Shown here one piece after another: positions 54,770-64,000 of a DNA stretch of 64,000 nt; the stretch's first letter is position 1, and every line of letters starts with the position of its first letter. The position numbers were made by a program, and so were the translations under genes. Origin of the DNA: Zhaonella formicivorans (lineage in GTDB: Bacteria; Bacillota; DUOV01; Zhaonellaceae); NCBI RefSeq assembly GCF_004353525.1, contig NZ_CP085524.1, positions 2,638,142-2,702,141 on the forward strand, in the 5' to 3' direction. The notes below the pieces were generated by a model. It had not been told where the DNA came from. It made no database searches and was given only the letters and a program-made list of their open reading frames with translations.

Positions 54770-55510
54770 ATGGCGAAAGATCAGCTGACAATTATTGAAC
54801 ACCTGGAGGAACTGAGGAAGGTAATAATTATTTCAGTAATTGCTCTAATGGCCGGGGCTTTGATTGTATATTTTACCTTCCGCGAACAGTTGTTTTTGTT
54901 TTTAATAGAGCCGGTAAAAGAATTGAATGTTCCTTTGGTGCAAATCACCATTACCGAAGCTTTTTTTACCAAGTTGAAGATCAGTTTGCTGGCAGGTCTA
55001 GTCTTAGCCATGCCTGTTATTTTATGGCAGGTGTTCAGCTTTATTTTGCCTGCTTTGACCGCCAGGGAGAAAAAATTGGTTTTTATCCTTTTTCCTGCTT
55101 CGGTGGTGGCATTCGCAGGGGGAATTGCCTTCAGTTATGAAGTGGTTTTACGCTTTGCCATTTTGTTTCTTTTAACCGGAGTAAGCACCGGCTTAACTCC
55201 TATGATTTCTATCAGCAAGTATATTTCCTTTTTACTGGGTTTTGTGCTGCCCTTTGGTTTTATTTTTGAGATGCCTTTGGTAGCAATTTTTTTGGCACGC
55301 CTGGGTATCATTAATCATGCAACGCTGGCCAAAAAGCGCAAGTATGCAATTCTTGCGGTAGTGACTATAGCGGCCGCATTGACGCCGGGACCCGATGTAG
55401 TTTCCCAGCTTTTAATGGCCGGGCCCATGTTGATTTTATATGAGCTGAGCATTGTTTTGGCCCGCATCTTTGCCAAAAAACCGGAGCTTGCAGAGACAAG
55501 TGAATATTAA
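54770..55510 (+). CDS. tatC: Sec-independent translocase subunit TatC
   Basis: 246 residues with six membrane helices. The N-terminal signal-binding motif IIEHLEELRKVIIISV, ILPALTAREKKLV and the late TPGPDVVSQLLMAGPMLILYELSI are characteristic of TatC, the receptor for twin-arginine signals. ATG 54770 after TGGAGTGG. With tatA it makes a minimal TatAC exporter. Confidence 0.96.
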   Translation: MAKDQLTIIEHLEELRKVIIISVIALMAGALIVYFTFREQLFLFLIEPVKELNVPLVQITITEAFFTKLKISLLAGLVLAMPVILWQVFSFILPALTAREKKLVFILFPASVVAFAGGIAFSYEVVLRFAILFLLTGVSTGLTPMISISKYISFLLGFVLPFGFIFEMPLVAIFLARLGIINHATLAKKRKYAILAVVTIAAALTPGPDVVSQLLMAGPMLILYELSIVLARIFAKKPELAETSEY

Positions 55511-55522
55511 ATAGTTTAAAGC

Positions 55523-55552
55523 AAACGTGGTCTTTTCGGCCACGTTTTTTTA
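55523..55552 (+). terminator. Terminator of tatAC
   Basis: AAACGTGG pairs with CCACGTTT across a nine-base loop and is followed by TTTTTA. Confidence 0.85.
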
Positions 55553-55705
55553 TGATTTTAGTAAAATTGGAGGCTAAAACAGCTTAAAGTTGCTATCATT
55601 TACCAAAAGGAAAATATCCATAACCGGCGAAGTCTTCCATGTAAAAAGGTGGGGAAATTAGTCGAAATACACCAATGAAGATCGAATCTAGGAGGGGATT
55701 TTCTT

Positions 55706-56965
55706 TTGCGACTTCGTGGGTTAAAGCACACAATTTTTACTGCTGCTCTGGCATCTTCATTATTTTTCTCTTCCGGAGCTTTGCCAGCACAAGCCCAGCC
55801 GGCTATTCAAAAGTACACCGTTGCTGCAGGTGATACGTTATGGCTGCTCTCCCAGCGCTATGGCACCACTGTGGAAGAACTGAAAAAGTTAAACAGCCTG
55901 ACAGGTACAGACCTTACTCCAGGCCAGCAGCTCTTTCTTCCTGTGAGTCTTGAGGCGGAAAGCATCAGCTATACAGTACAAAAGGGCGATACCTTGTTTC
56001 TAATAGCTAATCGAACCGGCACCGGCATTGAAAGCATCAAAAAGGCTAGCAACCTCAGCTCCGATGCCCTTTATCCGGGGCAAATACTGCGCATTCCTGT
56101 GGCGCCAAGCGCTTATACAGCCTATGTAGTTAAATCCGGAGATTCATTGTGGAGTATTGCAAGGGAGAAGCAAGCAAGTGTAGAAATGCTAAAATCGATC
56201 AATAAACTTTCGGATGATAATATTCTGGCAGGGCAGATCCTGCTGCTGCCCGGTGCATCGGCTGCGTTTCCCCCTGAACAGGAAGAAAACGCTGTCGACA
56301 ATACTGCAGAAAATACCGCCGCTGTTACGCTTTACCGGGTCAAGACAGGGGACACCCTTGCCCAAATAGCTGCCTGGTTTGGCACCACCGTAGAAGCGAT
56401 TTACCAAACCAACCAGCTGCATTCCGATACGCTGATGCCTGGGCAACCTTTGTACATTCCGAAAGGCCGTACTGCCGTCAAAGTTTCAGGCCCTATAGGG
56501 GTAAAAAAAGAGCAATACGGGGAATTTTTGCCCTGGGAATGGGCCCGTTGGATTTACAATCCGGGAGCTGTGGCTACAGTTATAGACTGGCAGACCGGTA
56601 AAAAGTTTAATATCCGCCATCTGGGCGGATCCAGCCATGCTGATTCCGAGCCGTTAACTGCTGCCGATACTGCCGTGATGGCTTCTCTTTACCCGCAAGG
56701 CTGGAGCTGGTCCACCAGGCCCGTACTGCTGCAGCTGGGCTCGCGGCTGCTGGCGGCATCAATAGCAGGAATGCCCCACAGCGTGGAAAGTATTAAGGAT
56801 AACAACTTTAACGGCCATTTTGACTTATATTTTTACAACAGCCGCAGCCATAACACTAACCAAATCCAGCCGGAGCATCAGGCTAATGTTTTGGCTGCCG
56901 CCGGCCTTGAGGCCAGGGAAGCCAATGAATCGGCTGCCCAAATCAGCGCTCGCTATGATAAGTGA
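55706..56965 (+). CDS. Secreted protein with four LysM domains and an unassigned C-terminal domain
   Basis: 419 residues: a Sec signal peptide (about 1-30, ending ALPAQAQ) and LysM repeats at roughly 36-79, 90-132, 139-182 and 210-253. Each shows a YTV-x-GDTL-type start and an LxPGQ-type end (KYTVAAGDTLWLLSQRYG is the first). The C-terminal 150 residues (EFLPWEWARWIYNPGAVATVIDWQTGKKFNIRHLGG onward) resemble a domain seen in other LysM proteins of spore-formers, but I cannot name it. It is expected to bind peptidoglycan in the wall or spore cortex. TTG start at 55706 after GGAGGGG. Confidence 0.85.
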   Translation: MRLRGLKHTIFTAALASSLFFSSGALPAQAQPAIQKYTVAAGDTLWLLSQRYGTTVEELKKLNSLTGTDLTPGQQLFLPVSLEAESISYTVQKGDTLFLIANRTGTGIESIKKASNLSSDALYPGQILRIPVAPSAYTAYVVKSGDSLWSIAREKQASVEMLKSINKLSDDNILAGQILLLPGASAAFPPEQEENAVDNTAENTAAVTLYRVKTGDTLAQIAAWFGTTVEAIYQTNQLHSDTLMPGQPLYIPKGRTAVKVSGPIGVKKEQYGEFLPWEWARWIYNPGAVATVIDWQTGKKFNIRHLGGSSHADSEPLTAADTAVMASLYPQGWSWSTRPVLLQLGSRLLAASIAGMPHSVESIKDNNFNGHFDLYFYNSRSHNTNQIQPEHQANVLAAAGLEAREANESAAQISARYDK

Positions 56966-57099
56966 GTGTTACTACAAGTCATAAACGGCAGCATGACTCC
57001 AAGCAAAGGAGAAAATCTCGGCGGAGAAAAATGATTTATCGACCGGCTGTTTCAGGTTTAAAAATTAAAAGGAATTAAGAAAAATAAATCATAAAAAAT

Positions 57100-57140
57100 G
57101 GGGCTGACCTTGATTTGCTTTTAGGTCAGCCCCTTTTTAT
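57100..57140 (+). terminator. Terminator downstream of the LysM gene
   Basis: GGGGCTGACCT pairs perfectly with AGGTCAGCCCC and is followed by TTTTTATTT. The rest of 56966-57281 shows no gene. Confidence 0.88.
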
Positions 57141-57281
57141 TTGATAAGTTGCTGGAATTAATACCCGATTTGTAGCAGTGACATTGCAGTCTATTTCAGC
57201 TATAATTGTTTGGGACCATTATAAAGTAACGACAATGTATCGGTACATAAATTACAATTTTGATAAAAGGGGTGGTAAAGC

Positions 57282-57626
57282 TTGAAGGTTGCCACAAAGT
57301 AAATTACTTATACCGCGATTTTAGCCGCCGTCACTGTTTTGGCTATTTCTTTGGTTAAAATACCGGCTTTCAGTGGAAGACTATACTTTCACTTGGGGGA
57401 AACAGTAATTCTTACCAGCGCCTTGCTTTTGGGAAAGAGAGGCGGGGCTTTGGTAGGCGCCGTGGGTTCTGCTGTAGCTGATTTACTGCTGGGCGCTCCT
57501 GTTTTGGCCCCTATCAGTTTTGTAATTCATGGCGTGGAAGGATATTTGGTAGGTTATGCTTCCCAAGGTAAGGTGCCAAATATCATGATTATAAGAATTA
57601 TAAGAGAAGAAACAAGGAGTTGTTAA
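57282..57626 (+). pseudogene. ECF transporter S-component gene with early stop and lost C-terminus
   Basis: The frame TTG 57282 (AAAAGGGGTGG upstream) reads MKVATK, hits TAA at 57300, and continues in frame with ITYTAILAAVTVLAISLVKI, FHLGETVILTSALLLGKRGGA and GSAVADLLLGAPVLAPISFV. These are hallmarks of vitamin-type ECF S-components. The stop is one base change from Lys. The C-terminal half (usually to about 170-190 residues) is replaced by a short unrelated tail at the start of the next gene. Both defects point to a dead gene. Confidence 0.7.
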
Positions 57627-57627
57627 A

Positions 57628-58626
57628 ATGAATGCTGGAAAGCTCGATGCTTCCGCTTTGCTGAGCCGGGTATTTCCATATACCGGGAACAAAAGGGAAG
57701 AGGTTATTCTAAGATCGGCCATTGGCGAAGATTCCGCCGCCATAGCGCTGGATGAATGGTGCTGCGTTTTTTCCTCCGATCCCATCACCGGAGCTGTTTC
57801 CGACAGCGGTTGGCTGGCTGTACATGTTTCCTGCAATGATGTTGCTTCCAACGGCGCTGAGCCTGTTGGCGTGATGCTGACAATTTTAATGCCGGAAAAA
57901 GCAACCGATGAAGATGTGGAAAAGATTATGCAATCAGCAGACCGGGCTGCAAAAGAGCTGGGAATCGAAATTTTCGGCGGTCATACCGAGTTTACCGGTG
58001 GACTGGTCCAGCCTATTCTCTGTGCTACCGCCGTTGGGAAAGTAAAAAAAGGCGATTTAGTGACATCATCCGGGGCCCGTCCGGGAGATGATATTGTGCT
58101 CACCAAAGGGGCCGGTATTGAAGGCACTGCTATCCTGGCAACAGATTACGAGCATTATTTGCAGAATGTTATTCCTAGTGATTTGCTGCAAAATGCCAAA
58201 AACTTTATGCAGTGGATCAGTGTGGTTCAGGAAGGGTTGCTGGCTGCAAAATTTGGAGCTTCCGCCATGCATGATGTTACCGAAGGCGGGGTTCTGGGCG
58301 CCTTATTTGAAGTGGCCGAGGCTTCGGGAGTCGGTATTGAAGTAAATAAAGATTGTATACCGCTTTTTTCGGAAACGAAAGCAATTTGTGATGTTGTGGG
58401 TATTGATCCGTTGAAACTGATCTCCAGCGGGGCCATGCTCATTACAATTCAGAATGGAAAGAATTTAGTAGGGAAACTGCAGGCAAAGGGGATAAAAGCT
58501 GCTGTCATCGGCAAAGTAGTTGCAGGAAATCGCAAAGTGCTGCTTGACGGAGAGCAAATGGTGGAGATTAATAAGCCTGAAAGCGATGAGCTGTGGAGGG
58601 CAAAAAAGATCATAGAAGGCAAATAG
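57628..58626 (+). CDS. AIR synthase-family protein (HypE/ThiL-like)
   Basis: 332 residues with the two-domain AIR synthase fold: RSAIGEDSAAIAL (phosphate/ATP segment), SSDPITGAV, HVSCNDVASNGAEPVGVMLTIL, FGGHTEF, HDVTEGGVLGALFEVAEASGVG and KLISSGAMLI. It belongs to the unassigned HypE-like branch. It lacks the C-terminal Cys end of HypE and the Cys/Sec loop of SelD, so neither role is claimed. It follows a broken ECF S-component gene. In intact genomes such pairs hint at vitamin or cofactor chemistry. Confidence 0.85.
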   Translation: MNAGKLDASALLSRVFPYTGNKREEVILRSAIGEDSAAIALDEWCCVFSSDPITGAVSDSGWLAVHVSCNDVASNGAEPVGVMLTILMPEKATDEDVEKIMQSADRAAKELGIEIFGGHTEFTGGLVQPILCATAVGKVKKGDLVTSSGARPGDDIVLTKGAGIEGTAILATDYEHYLQNVIPSDLLQNAKNFMQWISVVQEGLLAAKFGASAMHDVTEGGVLGALFEVAEASGVGIEVNKDCIPLFSETKAICDVVGIDPLKLISSGAMLITIQNGKNLVGKLQAKGIKAAVIGKVVAGNRKVLLDGEQMVEINKPESDELWRAKKIIEGK

Positions 58627-58630
58627 AAAT

Positions 58631-58650
58631 AGGGCTGGTTTACCAGCCCT
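58631..58650. terminator. Hairpin between convergent genes
   Basis: AGGGCTGGT and ACCAGCCCT pair around TT. It lies between the AIR synthase-like gene and the convergent PFL gene. T-tracts are poor on both sides. Confidence 0.5.
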
Positions 58651-58652
58651 TA

Positions 58653-60023
58653 CTAATTTGTCAATGCATTGAGCGGTGCGGGAATCCGCCCGCCACGTTT
58701 TACAAAGTCATTGGAAGCATACCGGTTGACAGGCATGACTATGCCTCTCCCCAGGAGGCCGCCGAATTCCACCCATTCCCCCACTTTTTTACCGGGAGCC
58801 GGAATAATTCTGACTGCGGTTGTTTTGTTATTAATCATCCCGATGGCTGCTTCATCGGCAATGATAGCTGCTATTGTTTCAGCCGGTGTATCACCGGGGA
58901 CGGTGATCATATCCAAGCCCACGGAGCAAACGCAGGTCATGGCTTCCAGCTTATCAATGCTTAAGGCCCCTTTGGCAACGGCAGCAATCATGTTGGCATC
59001 TTCGCTCACCGGTATGAATGCGCCGCTTAAACCTCCTACATAGGAAGAGGCCATAGAACCGCCTTTTTTCACGGCATCGTTGAGGATAGCCAGCGCTGCA
59101 GTGGTTCCATGGGTGCCGCACGTCTCCAAGCCCATAGCCTCCAGAATTGCAGCCACGCTGTCTCCTCTGGCAGGGGTGGGTGCCAGGGATAAATCTACTA
59201 TTCCAAAGGGAATTTTTAACCTTTTAGATGCCTCCCTGCCTACCAGTTCGCCCATACGAGTTACTTTAAAAGCGGTCTTTTTAATTATTTCTGTCAAAGT
59301 TCCCAGGTCAGCCTCCGGATGCTTTTGGACGGCGTTTAGCACAACTCCTGGTCCGCTTACTCCCACATTGATGACTGCTTCCGGTTCGCCAACGCCATGG
59401 AAAGCTCCTGCCATAAAAGGGTTGTCCTCAGGTGCATTGCAAAATACCACCAGTTTTGCGCAGCCCAAACCGCCTTCCGCTGTTGTAAGCTTTGCGGTTT
59501 CTTTGATGATGTTACCCATTTGTAAAACCGCATCCATATTGATTCCCGCTTTGGTGCTGCCAACATTGACGGAAGCACATACTCTGGCGGTATTTGCCAG
59601 AGCGGTTGGGATTGCTTGAATCAAATCCAAATCGCTTTTGGTTGCTCCTTTATGGACCAGAGCGCTAAAACCACCGATAAAATTAACACCCACGTTTTCG
59701 GCGGCTTTATCTAAGGCCTTAGCAAAATCCAGACAGTTGTACTTTTCGGATGCTCCGATGATTAAAGAGATGGGTGTAACAGCTATTCTTTTGTTGACAA
59801 TAGGTATGCCATATTCAGATTCTATTTCTTCACCTGTTTTGACCAGGTTCTCGGCATATCGACAGATCTTGTTATAAATTTTTTGGCAGGCAATGCGGGG
59901 GTCAGGATGGGCACAATCAGACAAGCTGATGCCCATGGTGATGGTACGAATATCCAGGTTTTCCTTTTCCACCATCTGGAGAGTTTCCATGATTTCTACA
60001 GGATGCAATGAGAAGCGATGCAT
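58653..60023 (-). CDS. PFL family protein (UPF0210 / DUF711)
   Basis: 456 residues, full length for the family related in fold to pyruvate formate-lyase but of unknown reaction. Typical stretches are [54 protein letters not shown] and [24 protein letters not shown] 60023 is supported by AAGGAGC nine bases upstream. It is on the same strand as the ACT-domain gene 290 bases upstream, a pairing conserved in many Firmicutes, though a modular repeat now separates them. Confidence 0.9.
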   Translation of the reverse strand: MHRFSLHPVEIMETLQMVEKENLDIRTITMGISLSDCAHPDPRIACQKIYNKICRYAENLVKTGEEIESEYGIPIVNKRIAVTPISLIIGASEKYNCLDFAKALDKAAENVGVNFIGGFSALVHKGATKSDLDLIQAIPTALANTARVCASVNVGSTKAGINMDAVLQMGNIIKETAKLTTAEGGLGCAKLVVFCNAPEDNPFMAGAFHGVGEPEAVINVGVSGPGVVLNAVQKHPEADLGTLTEIIKKTAFKVTRMGELVGREASKRLKIPFGIVDLSLAPTPARGDSVAAILEAMGLETCGTHGTTAALAILNDAVKKGGSMASSYVGGLSGAFIPVSEDANMIAAVAKGALSIDKLEAMTCVCSVGLDMITVPGDTPAETIAAIIADEAAIGMINNKTTAVRIIPAPGKKVGEWVEFGGLLGRGIVMPVNRYASNDFVKRGGRIPAPLNALTN

Positions 60024-60079
60024 AATTTTACAGCTCCTTTTCAGGCAGTCTAGTAAAGAAGCAAATTGGAAATTACTAC

Positions 60080-60305
60080 TCAGTCACCGGCAGGCTAACG
60101 CCGTCGTTAGTCATTAGTCGTTGGTTTTCAGCCGTCAGCTATCAGCCATCAGCTCTCAGCAATTAGCGTTTGGCTTCACAAATACTGATGACCAGTGACT
60201 GATGGTTTTATAAGTCCACAAAAGCCATACATGCAACTAAGGACTAACGACCAAGGACTAAGGATGCGGCTTTTAGCCGATTCTGGGGACAAGGAACTGG
60301 AACTC
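60080..60305. repeat. Dispersed modular repeat, copy in ACT-PFL spacer
   Basis: This spacer is filled by modules such as GTTAGTCATTAGTCG, ATCAGCCATCAGCTCTCAGC, CAACTAAGGACTAACGACC and AAGGACTAAGG. It shares a core of about 36 bases, inverted, with the copy at 3.4 kb (AAAAGCCATACATGCAACTA). It also shares GGCTAACGCCGTCGTTAGTC with the oriC-side copy. Confidence 0.6.
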
Positions 60306-60316
60306 ACCCACAGGCG

Positions 60317-60589
60317 CTAGATACGGTGCATAAAGCGGAATACTTCTTCGTTTTGGGCAGAAATCTGCAAGCCCAGCTTTATGGCAATCTTTTCCAGTTC
60401 TGTTTTTAAAGCAGGCAAATCAACGCTGGACGCTGCCATATCGGCGATCAGGATCATGGTAAAAAAGTCCTGCATAATTGTTTGGCTGATATCAAGGATG
60501 TTAATGTTGTTTTTGGCCAGGGTGGAAGTTATCTCAGCAATAATGCCCACCCTGTCGATTCCCACAACGGTGACGATAATTCTTCCCAT
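60317..60589 (-). CDS. ACT-domain protein (UPF0237)
   Basis: 90 residues from ATG 60589 with AAAGGAG upstream. It is a single ACT domain with the start GRIIVTVVGIDRVGIIAEITSTLAKNNINILDISQTIM, then a C-terminal helix. Such domains bind amino acids or other small ligands. It lies upstream of the PFL gene, its usual partner. An alternative ATG at 60610 overlaps the ribosome site. Confidence 0.92.
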   Translation of the reverse strand: MGRIIVTVVGIDRVGIIAEITSTLAKNNINILDISQTIMQDFFTMILIADMAASSVDLPALKTELEKIAIKLGLQISAQNEEVFRFMHRI

Positions 60590-60872
60590 CCTCGTTTCTC
60601 CTTTGCGCATGTTTTTGCTTATTATTTTCCATAGTATACCTTTTATGACTCGTCATGTAAATAGGAGCAAAACATTATCTATTTTAAGATTTGATTGAAA
60701 CTAGGTAAAATTAGCTAGAATAGGTTATAATTAATAATTAGGCAACTTATTTTTTACTTGGAATGAGCATAAAAACAATATCTCAAATTGGCTGACAAGG
60801 GTGTCCAAAAAGTTTGGCACAAAAGCATGACAGACTGTTTTTCAACACCCGAAAATAGAGAGGAGTGATTGC

Positions 60873-63320
60873 ATGGCTGAATATGTTCACGGGAAAATCC
60901 TCCCCGTAAATATAGAAGAGGAAATGAAAAAGTCATACATTGATTACGCCATGAGCGTTATCGTGGGACGGGCCTTACCCGATGTCAGGGATGGCTTAAA
61001 GCCTGTTCACCGCAGGATCCTGTACGCTATGTACGAGATGGGCATGACTGCAGATAAGCCTCATAAGAAATCTGCCAGGGTGGTAGGGGATGTGCTCGCC
61101 AAATACCATCCCCACGGTGATACAGCGGTTTATGATACCATGGTCCGTTTGGCTCAGGACTTTTCAACCCGTTATCCATTAATTGACGGGCATGGCAACT
61201 TCGGCTCCATTGACGGCGATTCTGCGGCCGCCATGCGTTATACGGAAGCCAGAATGTCCAAAATCGCAGCCGAGCTGTTAGCTGATATTCAAAAAGATAC
61301 CGTTGACTTTATTCCTAACTACGATGAGACTTTAAAAGAGCCAGTAGTACTGCCTTCCCGTTTTCCCAACCTTTTGGTCAACGGTTCCTCGGGGATTGCA
61401 GTAGGAATGGCCACCAATATTCCGCCCCACAACCTAGGGGAGGTTATCGACGGCTTAACTAAGATGATAGATGAGCCGGAAATCTCCGTTAAAGAGCTGA
61501 TGCTGGCTATTAAAGGGCCTGATTTTCCCACCGGCGGCATTATTCTGGGCAGGACCGGCATAAAATCGGCTTACAACACCGGCAGGGGAGTTGTGAAAAT
61601 CCGCGCTAAAGCTCAGATTGAACGCATGAACAATGGCAAGGAAAGAATTGTAGTAACTGAGTTGCCTTATCAGGTCAACAAAGCCAAGTTGGTGGAAAAA
61701 ATTGCGGATTTGGTCAGAGATAAAAAGATCGACGGTATTACCGACCTGCGGGATGAGTCGGACCGTACCGGAATGAGAGTAGTCATTGAACTGCGCAGGG
61801 ATGTCAACGCCAAGGTAATTTTAAACCAGCTCTATAAGCATACACAGATGCAGGAGACTTTCGGTATCATTATGCTGGCGTTAGTTGATGGCCAGCCAAA
61901 AGTGCTGAACTTAAAGCAGGTGCTGGAGCACTATCTGAACCACCAAAAGGAGGTAGTGACCAGGAGGACCCGTTACGACCTGGACAGGGCTGAAGAACGG
62001 GCCCATATTGTGGAAGGCCTGCGCATTGCCCTGAAGAACCTGGATGAGGTAGTGCAGACCATCCGCCAGTCTGCCAACCGGGAAGCAGCTAAAATAGCAT
62101 TGATGCAAAAATTTACGCTCAGTGAAAAACAGGCAGACGCTATTCTTGATATGCGGCTCCATCGCTTGACGGGCCTGGAGAGGGAGAAGCTGGAGGAAGA
62201 ATACCGTGAACTGATTAAAACCATAGCTTACCTCAGTGAAGTCTTGGCCAACGAGAGAATGCTTATGGGCATCATCAAAGATGAGCTGCTGAAGATCAAA
62301 GAAAAGTTTGCTGATGCCCGCAGGACCCAGATCACCGCCGAAGAACATTCTTTTGAAGCGGAAGACCTGATTGCGGAAGAAGATGCAGTTATCACCATTA
62401 CCCATAATGGTTATATTAAGAGGATGCCGGCGGCTGCCTACCGTAGCCAGAAGCGGGGGGGCAGGGGGGTAACCGCCATGACAACTAGGGATGAAGATTT
62501 TGTTGAGCATTTATTTATCACCACTACTCACCATTACTTATTGTTTTTCACCAACCGGGGCAAGGTATACAGGCTGAAGGTACATGAAATACCTGAGTCG
62601 GGACGCCAGGCGAAAGGCACAGCTATTGTCAATCTGCTATACCTGAATAATGGAGAAATGATCACAGCGGTAATACCCGTAAAAAGCTTTGACGAGGATG
62701 GGTACCTGTTTATGGCGACTAAGGGGGGCGTAGTCAAAAAAACGCCCTTGAATGAATTTGATACCTCACGGCGGGATGGAATCATTGCTCTACATCTCGA
62801 TGAGGAAGACGAATTAATTGGCGTCAAGCTGACTGACGGTAAACAGGAGATCATCCTGGGCACCCAAAACGGCATGGCAATCCGTTTTCCGGAAGAAGAA
62901 GTGCGCAGTATGGGACGGACAGCCCGCGGGGTAAAAGGAATCACCCTGGAAGACGGTGACCAGGTGGTAGGATTGGCCTATGCTAAGCAAGGCGCAGACC
63001 TCTTGGTTGTAACGGAAAACGGGTTTGGCAAGAGAACATCACTGGAAGAATACCGGTCCCAGTCCAGGGGCGGGAAAGGCATTTACACCATTAAAATCTC
63101 TAAACGCAACGGCAAACTGGTGGCATTGATGGTTGTAGAGCCTGGCGATGACATCATGGTTATTTCCGGGGAAGGAGTTATGATCAGGGTAGGGGTGGAT
63201 GATATTTCCCGCCTGGGCAGAATGACCCAAGGTGTTACTATCATGCGCCTGGCAGAAAATGACCGGGTGGTAGCGGTAGCCAGGGTTACCTCCCGGGAGG
63301 AAGAAGATATTGAGGAATAA
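60873..63320 (+). CDS. gyrA: DNA gyrase subunit A
   Basis: 815-residue DNA-breaking subunit of gyrase. The winged-helix active site is RYTEARM with the catalytic Tyr. The quinolone region reads [20 protein letters not shown], with Thr where Escherichia coli has Ser83. The C-terminal beta-pinwheel has the GyrA box QKRGGRGV and six blades. The end is acidic. ATG 60873 after GAGAGGAGTGATTGC. It ends just before a terminator that is split by element copy 4. Confidence 0.97.
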   Translation: MAEYVHGKILPVNIEEEMKKSYIDYAMSVIVGRALPDVRDGLKPVHRRILYAMYEMGMTADKPHKKSARVVGDVLAKYHPHGDTAVYDTMVRLAQDFSTRYPLIDGHGNFGSIDGDSAAAMRYTEARMSKIAAELLADIQKDTVDFIPNYDETLKEPVVLPSRFPNLLVNGSSGIAVGMATNIPPHNLGEVIDGLTKMIDEPEISVKELMLAIKGPDFPTGGIILGRTGIKSAYNTGRGVVKIRAKAQIERMNNGKERIVVTELPYQVNKAKLVEKIADLVRDKKIDGITDLRDESDRTGMRVVIELRRDVNAKVILNQLYKHTQMQETFGIIMLALVDGQPKVLNLKQVLEHYLNHQKEVVTRRTRYDLDRAEERAHIVEGLRIALKNLDEVVQTIRQSANREAAKIALMQKFTLSEKQADAILDMRLHRLTGLEREKLEEEYRELIKTIAYLSEVLANERMLMGIIKDELLKIKEKFADARRTQITAEEHSFEAEDLIAEEDAVITITHNGYIKRMPAAAYRSQKRGGRGVTAMTTRDEDFVEHLFITTTHHYLLFFTNRGKVYRLKVHEIPESGRQAKGTAIVNLLYLNNGEMITAVIPVKSFDEDGYLFMATKGGVVKKTPLNEFDTSRRDGIIALHLDEEDELIGVKLTDGKQEIILGTQNGMAIRFPEEEVRSMGRTARGVKGITLEDGDQVVGLAYAKQGADLLVVTENGFGKRTSLEEYRSQSRGGKGIYTIKISKRNGKLVALMVVEPGDDIMVISGEGVMIRVGVDDISRLGRMTQGVTIMRLAENDRVVAVARVTSREEEDIEE

Positions 63321-63332
63321 TTTTATTAAGGC

Positions 63333-63537
63333 TTCTCACCTTATGAATGTAGGTGAGTCAGACTGTCCACAAACTATTATGAGCTCGAATGTTATTATGG
63401 AGCGGGACTGGTTTCGCTCTGGGCTGGCGGCTTTGCCAAAAGTCAACGCGTGCGAGCTTGTCCAGAGCGAAATAATACATTCGAGCTTTGTCTATGAGAT
63501 TGTTTACAAGCTAACTCACCTTATGAAATGTAAGGTG
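63333..63537 (+). repeat. Terminator-inserted palindromic element, copy 4 (with duplicated hairpin flanks)
   Basis: The element (about 63356-63510) begins CAGACTGTCCACAAACTATT. Arms are GAGCTCGAATGTTATTAT and ATAATACATTCGAGCT, changed on both sides relative to copies 1-3. The central loop has GGCGGCTTTGCCAAAAGTC, the second subtype. Flanks CTCACCTTATGAATGTAGG and CTCACCTTATGAAATGTAAG (each closing with GTGAG) are diverged copies of one hairpin, and TTTTTT follows only the right, distal one. This is the gyrA terminator, and the element is co-oriented with gyrA. Confidence 0.88.
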
Positions 63538-63600
63538 AGTTTTTTACTGTTTGCTTATAACAGGTACCAATTGGATACACTGATACCTGAGGTGGTCGAA

Positions 63601-64000
63601 ATGGATTTATTAAAGAAAAGCATTGCCGTTTTAACCCTTTACCAACACCGGAGCGGGGCGTTTCCCGCCTCCCCTTTTTTCCCGGTCTATAATTACAGCT
63701 GGCTCAGGGATGGCACTTTCTGCGCCTATGCTCTTGATCTGGTGCGGGAACATGCCGGCAGCCTGGCCTTTTACCGCTGGGTAAACAATACCCTGGCCAA
63801 ATATCTGCCGAAGCTGGAAAAACTGGAGGCTAAAATCTGTTCCGGCAACTGGCATGATGACGATTTTCTCCATGCCCGTTTTACTCTGGAAGGAGAGGAG
63901 GGGACTGAGCCTTGGGGCAATTTCCAGTTGGACGGGTATGGGACCTACCTGTGGGGCATAGTTCAACACTGCAAGCTGGTGGGTTCGGAACATATCCTGA
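63601..64000 (+). CDS. GH15 glucoamylase-like protein, N-terminal fragment
   Basis: From ATG 63601 (GAGGTGG upstream) 133 codons are open to the window end. The segments FFPVYNYSWLRDGTFCAYAL, GNWHDDDFLHARF and NFQLDGYGTYLW are the substrate-binding elements of family-15 glycoside hydrolases. This family includes glucoamylases and alpha,alpha-trehalases. Here it may act on storage or exported glucans, but the catalytic Glu residues are beyond the window, so activity is not shown. Confidence 0.82.
   Translation, partial: MDLLKKSIAVLTLYQHRSGAFPASPFFPVYNYSWLRDGTFCAYALDLVREHAGSLAFYRWVNNTLAKYLPKLEKLEAKICSGNWHDDDFLHARFTLEGEEGTEPWGNFQLDGYGTYLWGIVQHCKLVGSEHIL

Noticed and set aside
57628-58626. SelD (selenophosphate synthetase) as identity of the AIR synthase-like protein
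   Set aside because: The N-terminal Gly-rich Cys/Sec loop of SelD is absent. The protein fits the general HypE/ThiL-like branch, so it cannot be used as support for selenium metabolism.
63631-63993. Minus-strand 120-residue open frame at the window end
   Set aside because: The plus strand encodes a clear GH15-type N-terminus with a ribosome site. The minus frame is its shadow.

Overview
The window looks like the replication-origin region of a spore-forming anaerobic Firmicute of the Clostridia, probably Peptococcaceae-like. This rests on the order rpmH-oriC-dnaA-dnaN-S4 protein-recF-remB-gyrB, with mnmE/mnmG/rsmG/parA/parB on the other side, on perfect parS sites, on the spore gene yyaC, and on moderately AT-rich DNA with strong GGAGG-type ribosome binding sites. 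I saw no rRNA or tRNA genes. The species cannot be named from the sequence alone.

Layout. 0-5.4 kb: a branched-chain amino-acid ABC transporter operon (livK-livHMGF) followed by a CBS-domain gene cut by the window edge. 5.2-7.4 kb: a 2,010-bp IS1634-type insertion sequence inside a perfect 75-bp target duplication; its transposase frame is broken. 7.4-19.3 kb: mostly housekeeping genes (M24 peptidase, YkvI-like transporter, YyaC, phosphoribosyltransferase, bactofilin, M23 peptidase, DUF4446, LarC2-like protein, alanine-racemase-fold enzyme, DUF554, class V aminotransferase, YkvA), then a DUF5714 gene that appears to encode selenocysteine at an in-frame UGA with a good SECIS hairpin. 19.3-23.5 kb: a decayed accessory zone with remnants of a flavodoxin-like gene, a DUF1638 gene, an iron-sulfur protein and two TnpB genes around an intact Crp/Fnr regulator. 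23.5-25.9 kb: an ECF sigma/anti-sigma pair and a deleted signal peptidase gene. 26-35 kb: parS sites, parB, parA, rsmG, mnmG, mnmE, jag, yidC, yidD, rnpA and rpmH, all on the minus strand. 35-42 kb: oriC and the plus-strand replication genes through gyrB. 42.6-51 kb: a 2,809-residue cyclic beta-glucan synthase-type protein. 51-64 kb: menA-like, CPBP protease, a Tat-exported cytochrome divergent from tatA/tatC, a LysM protein, a broken ECF S-component, a HypE/ThiL-like protein, a PFL/ACT pair, gyrA, and the start of a GH15 glucoamylase-like gene.

The most unusual feature is a family of about 140-155 bp palindromic elements, five copies in the window (11.4, 20.1, 25.3, 32.5 and 63.4 kb). Each lies at the intrinsic terminator of a gene. 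In four copies the terminator stem-loop is clearly present on both sides of the element, as a direct repeat whose sequence differs at each locus. The fifth has a strongly diverged version. The distal hairpin adjoins the U-tract, so the element should be transcribed as part of the upstream gene's 3' UTR. Stem arms covary between copies. I do not recognise a named family. A second dispersed repeat, built of short modules such as ACTAAGGACT, occurs at 3.4, 23.5, 35.1 and 60.1 kb.
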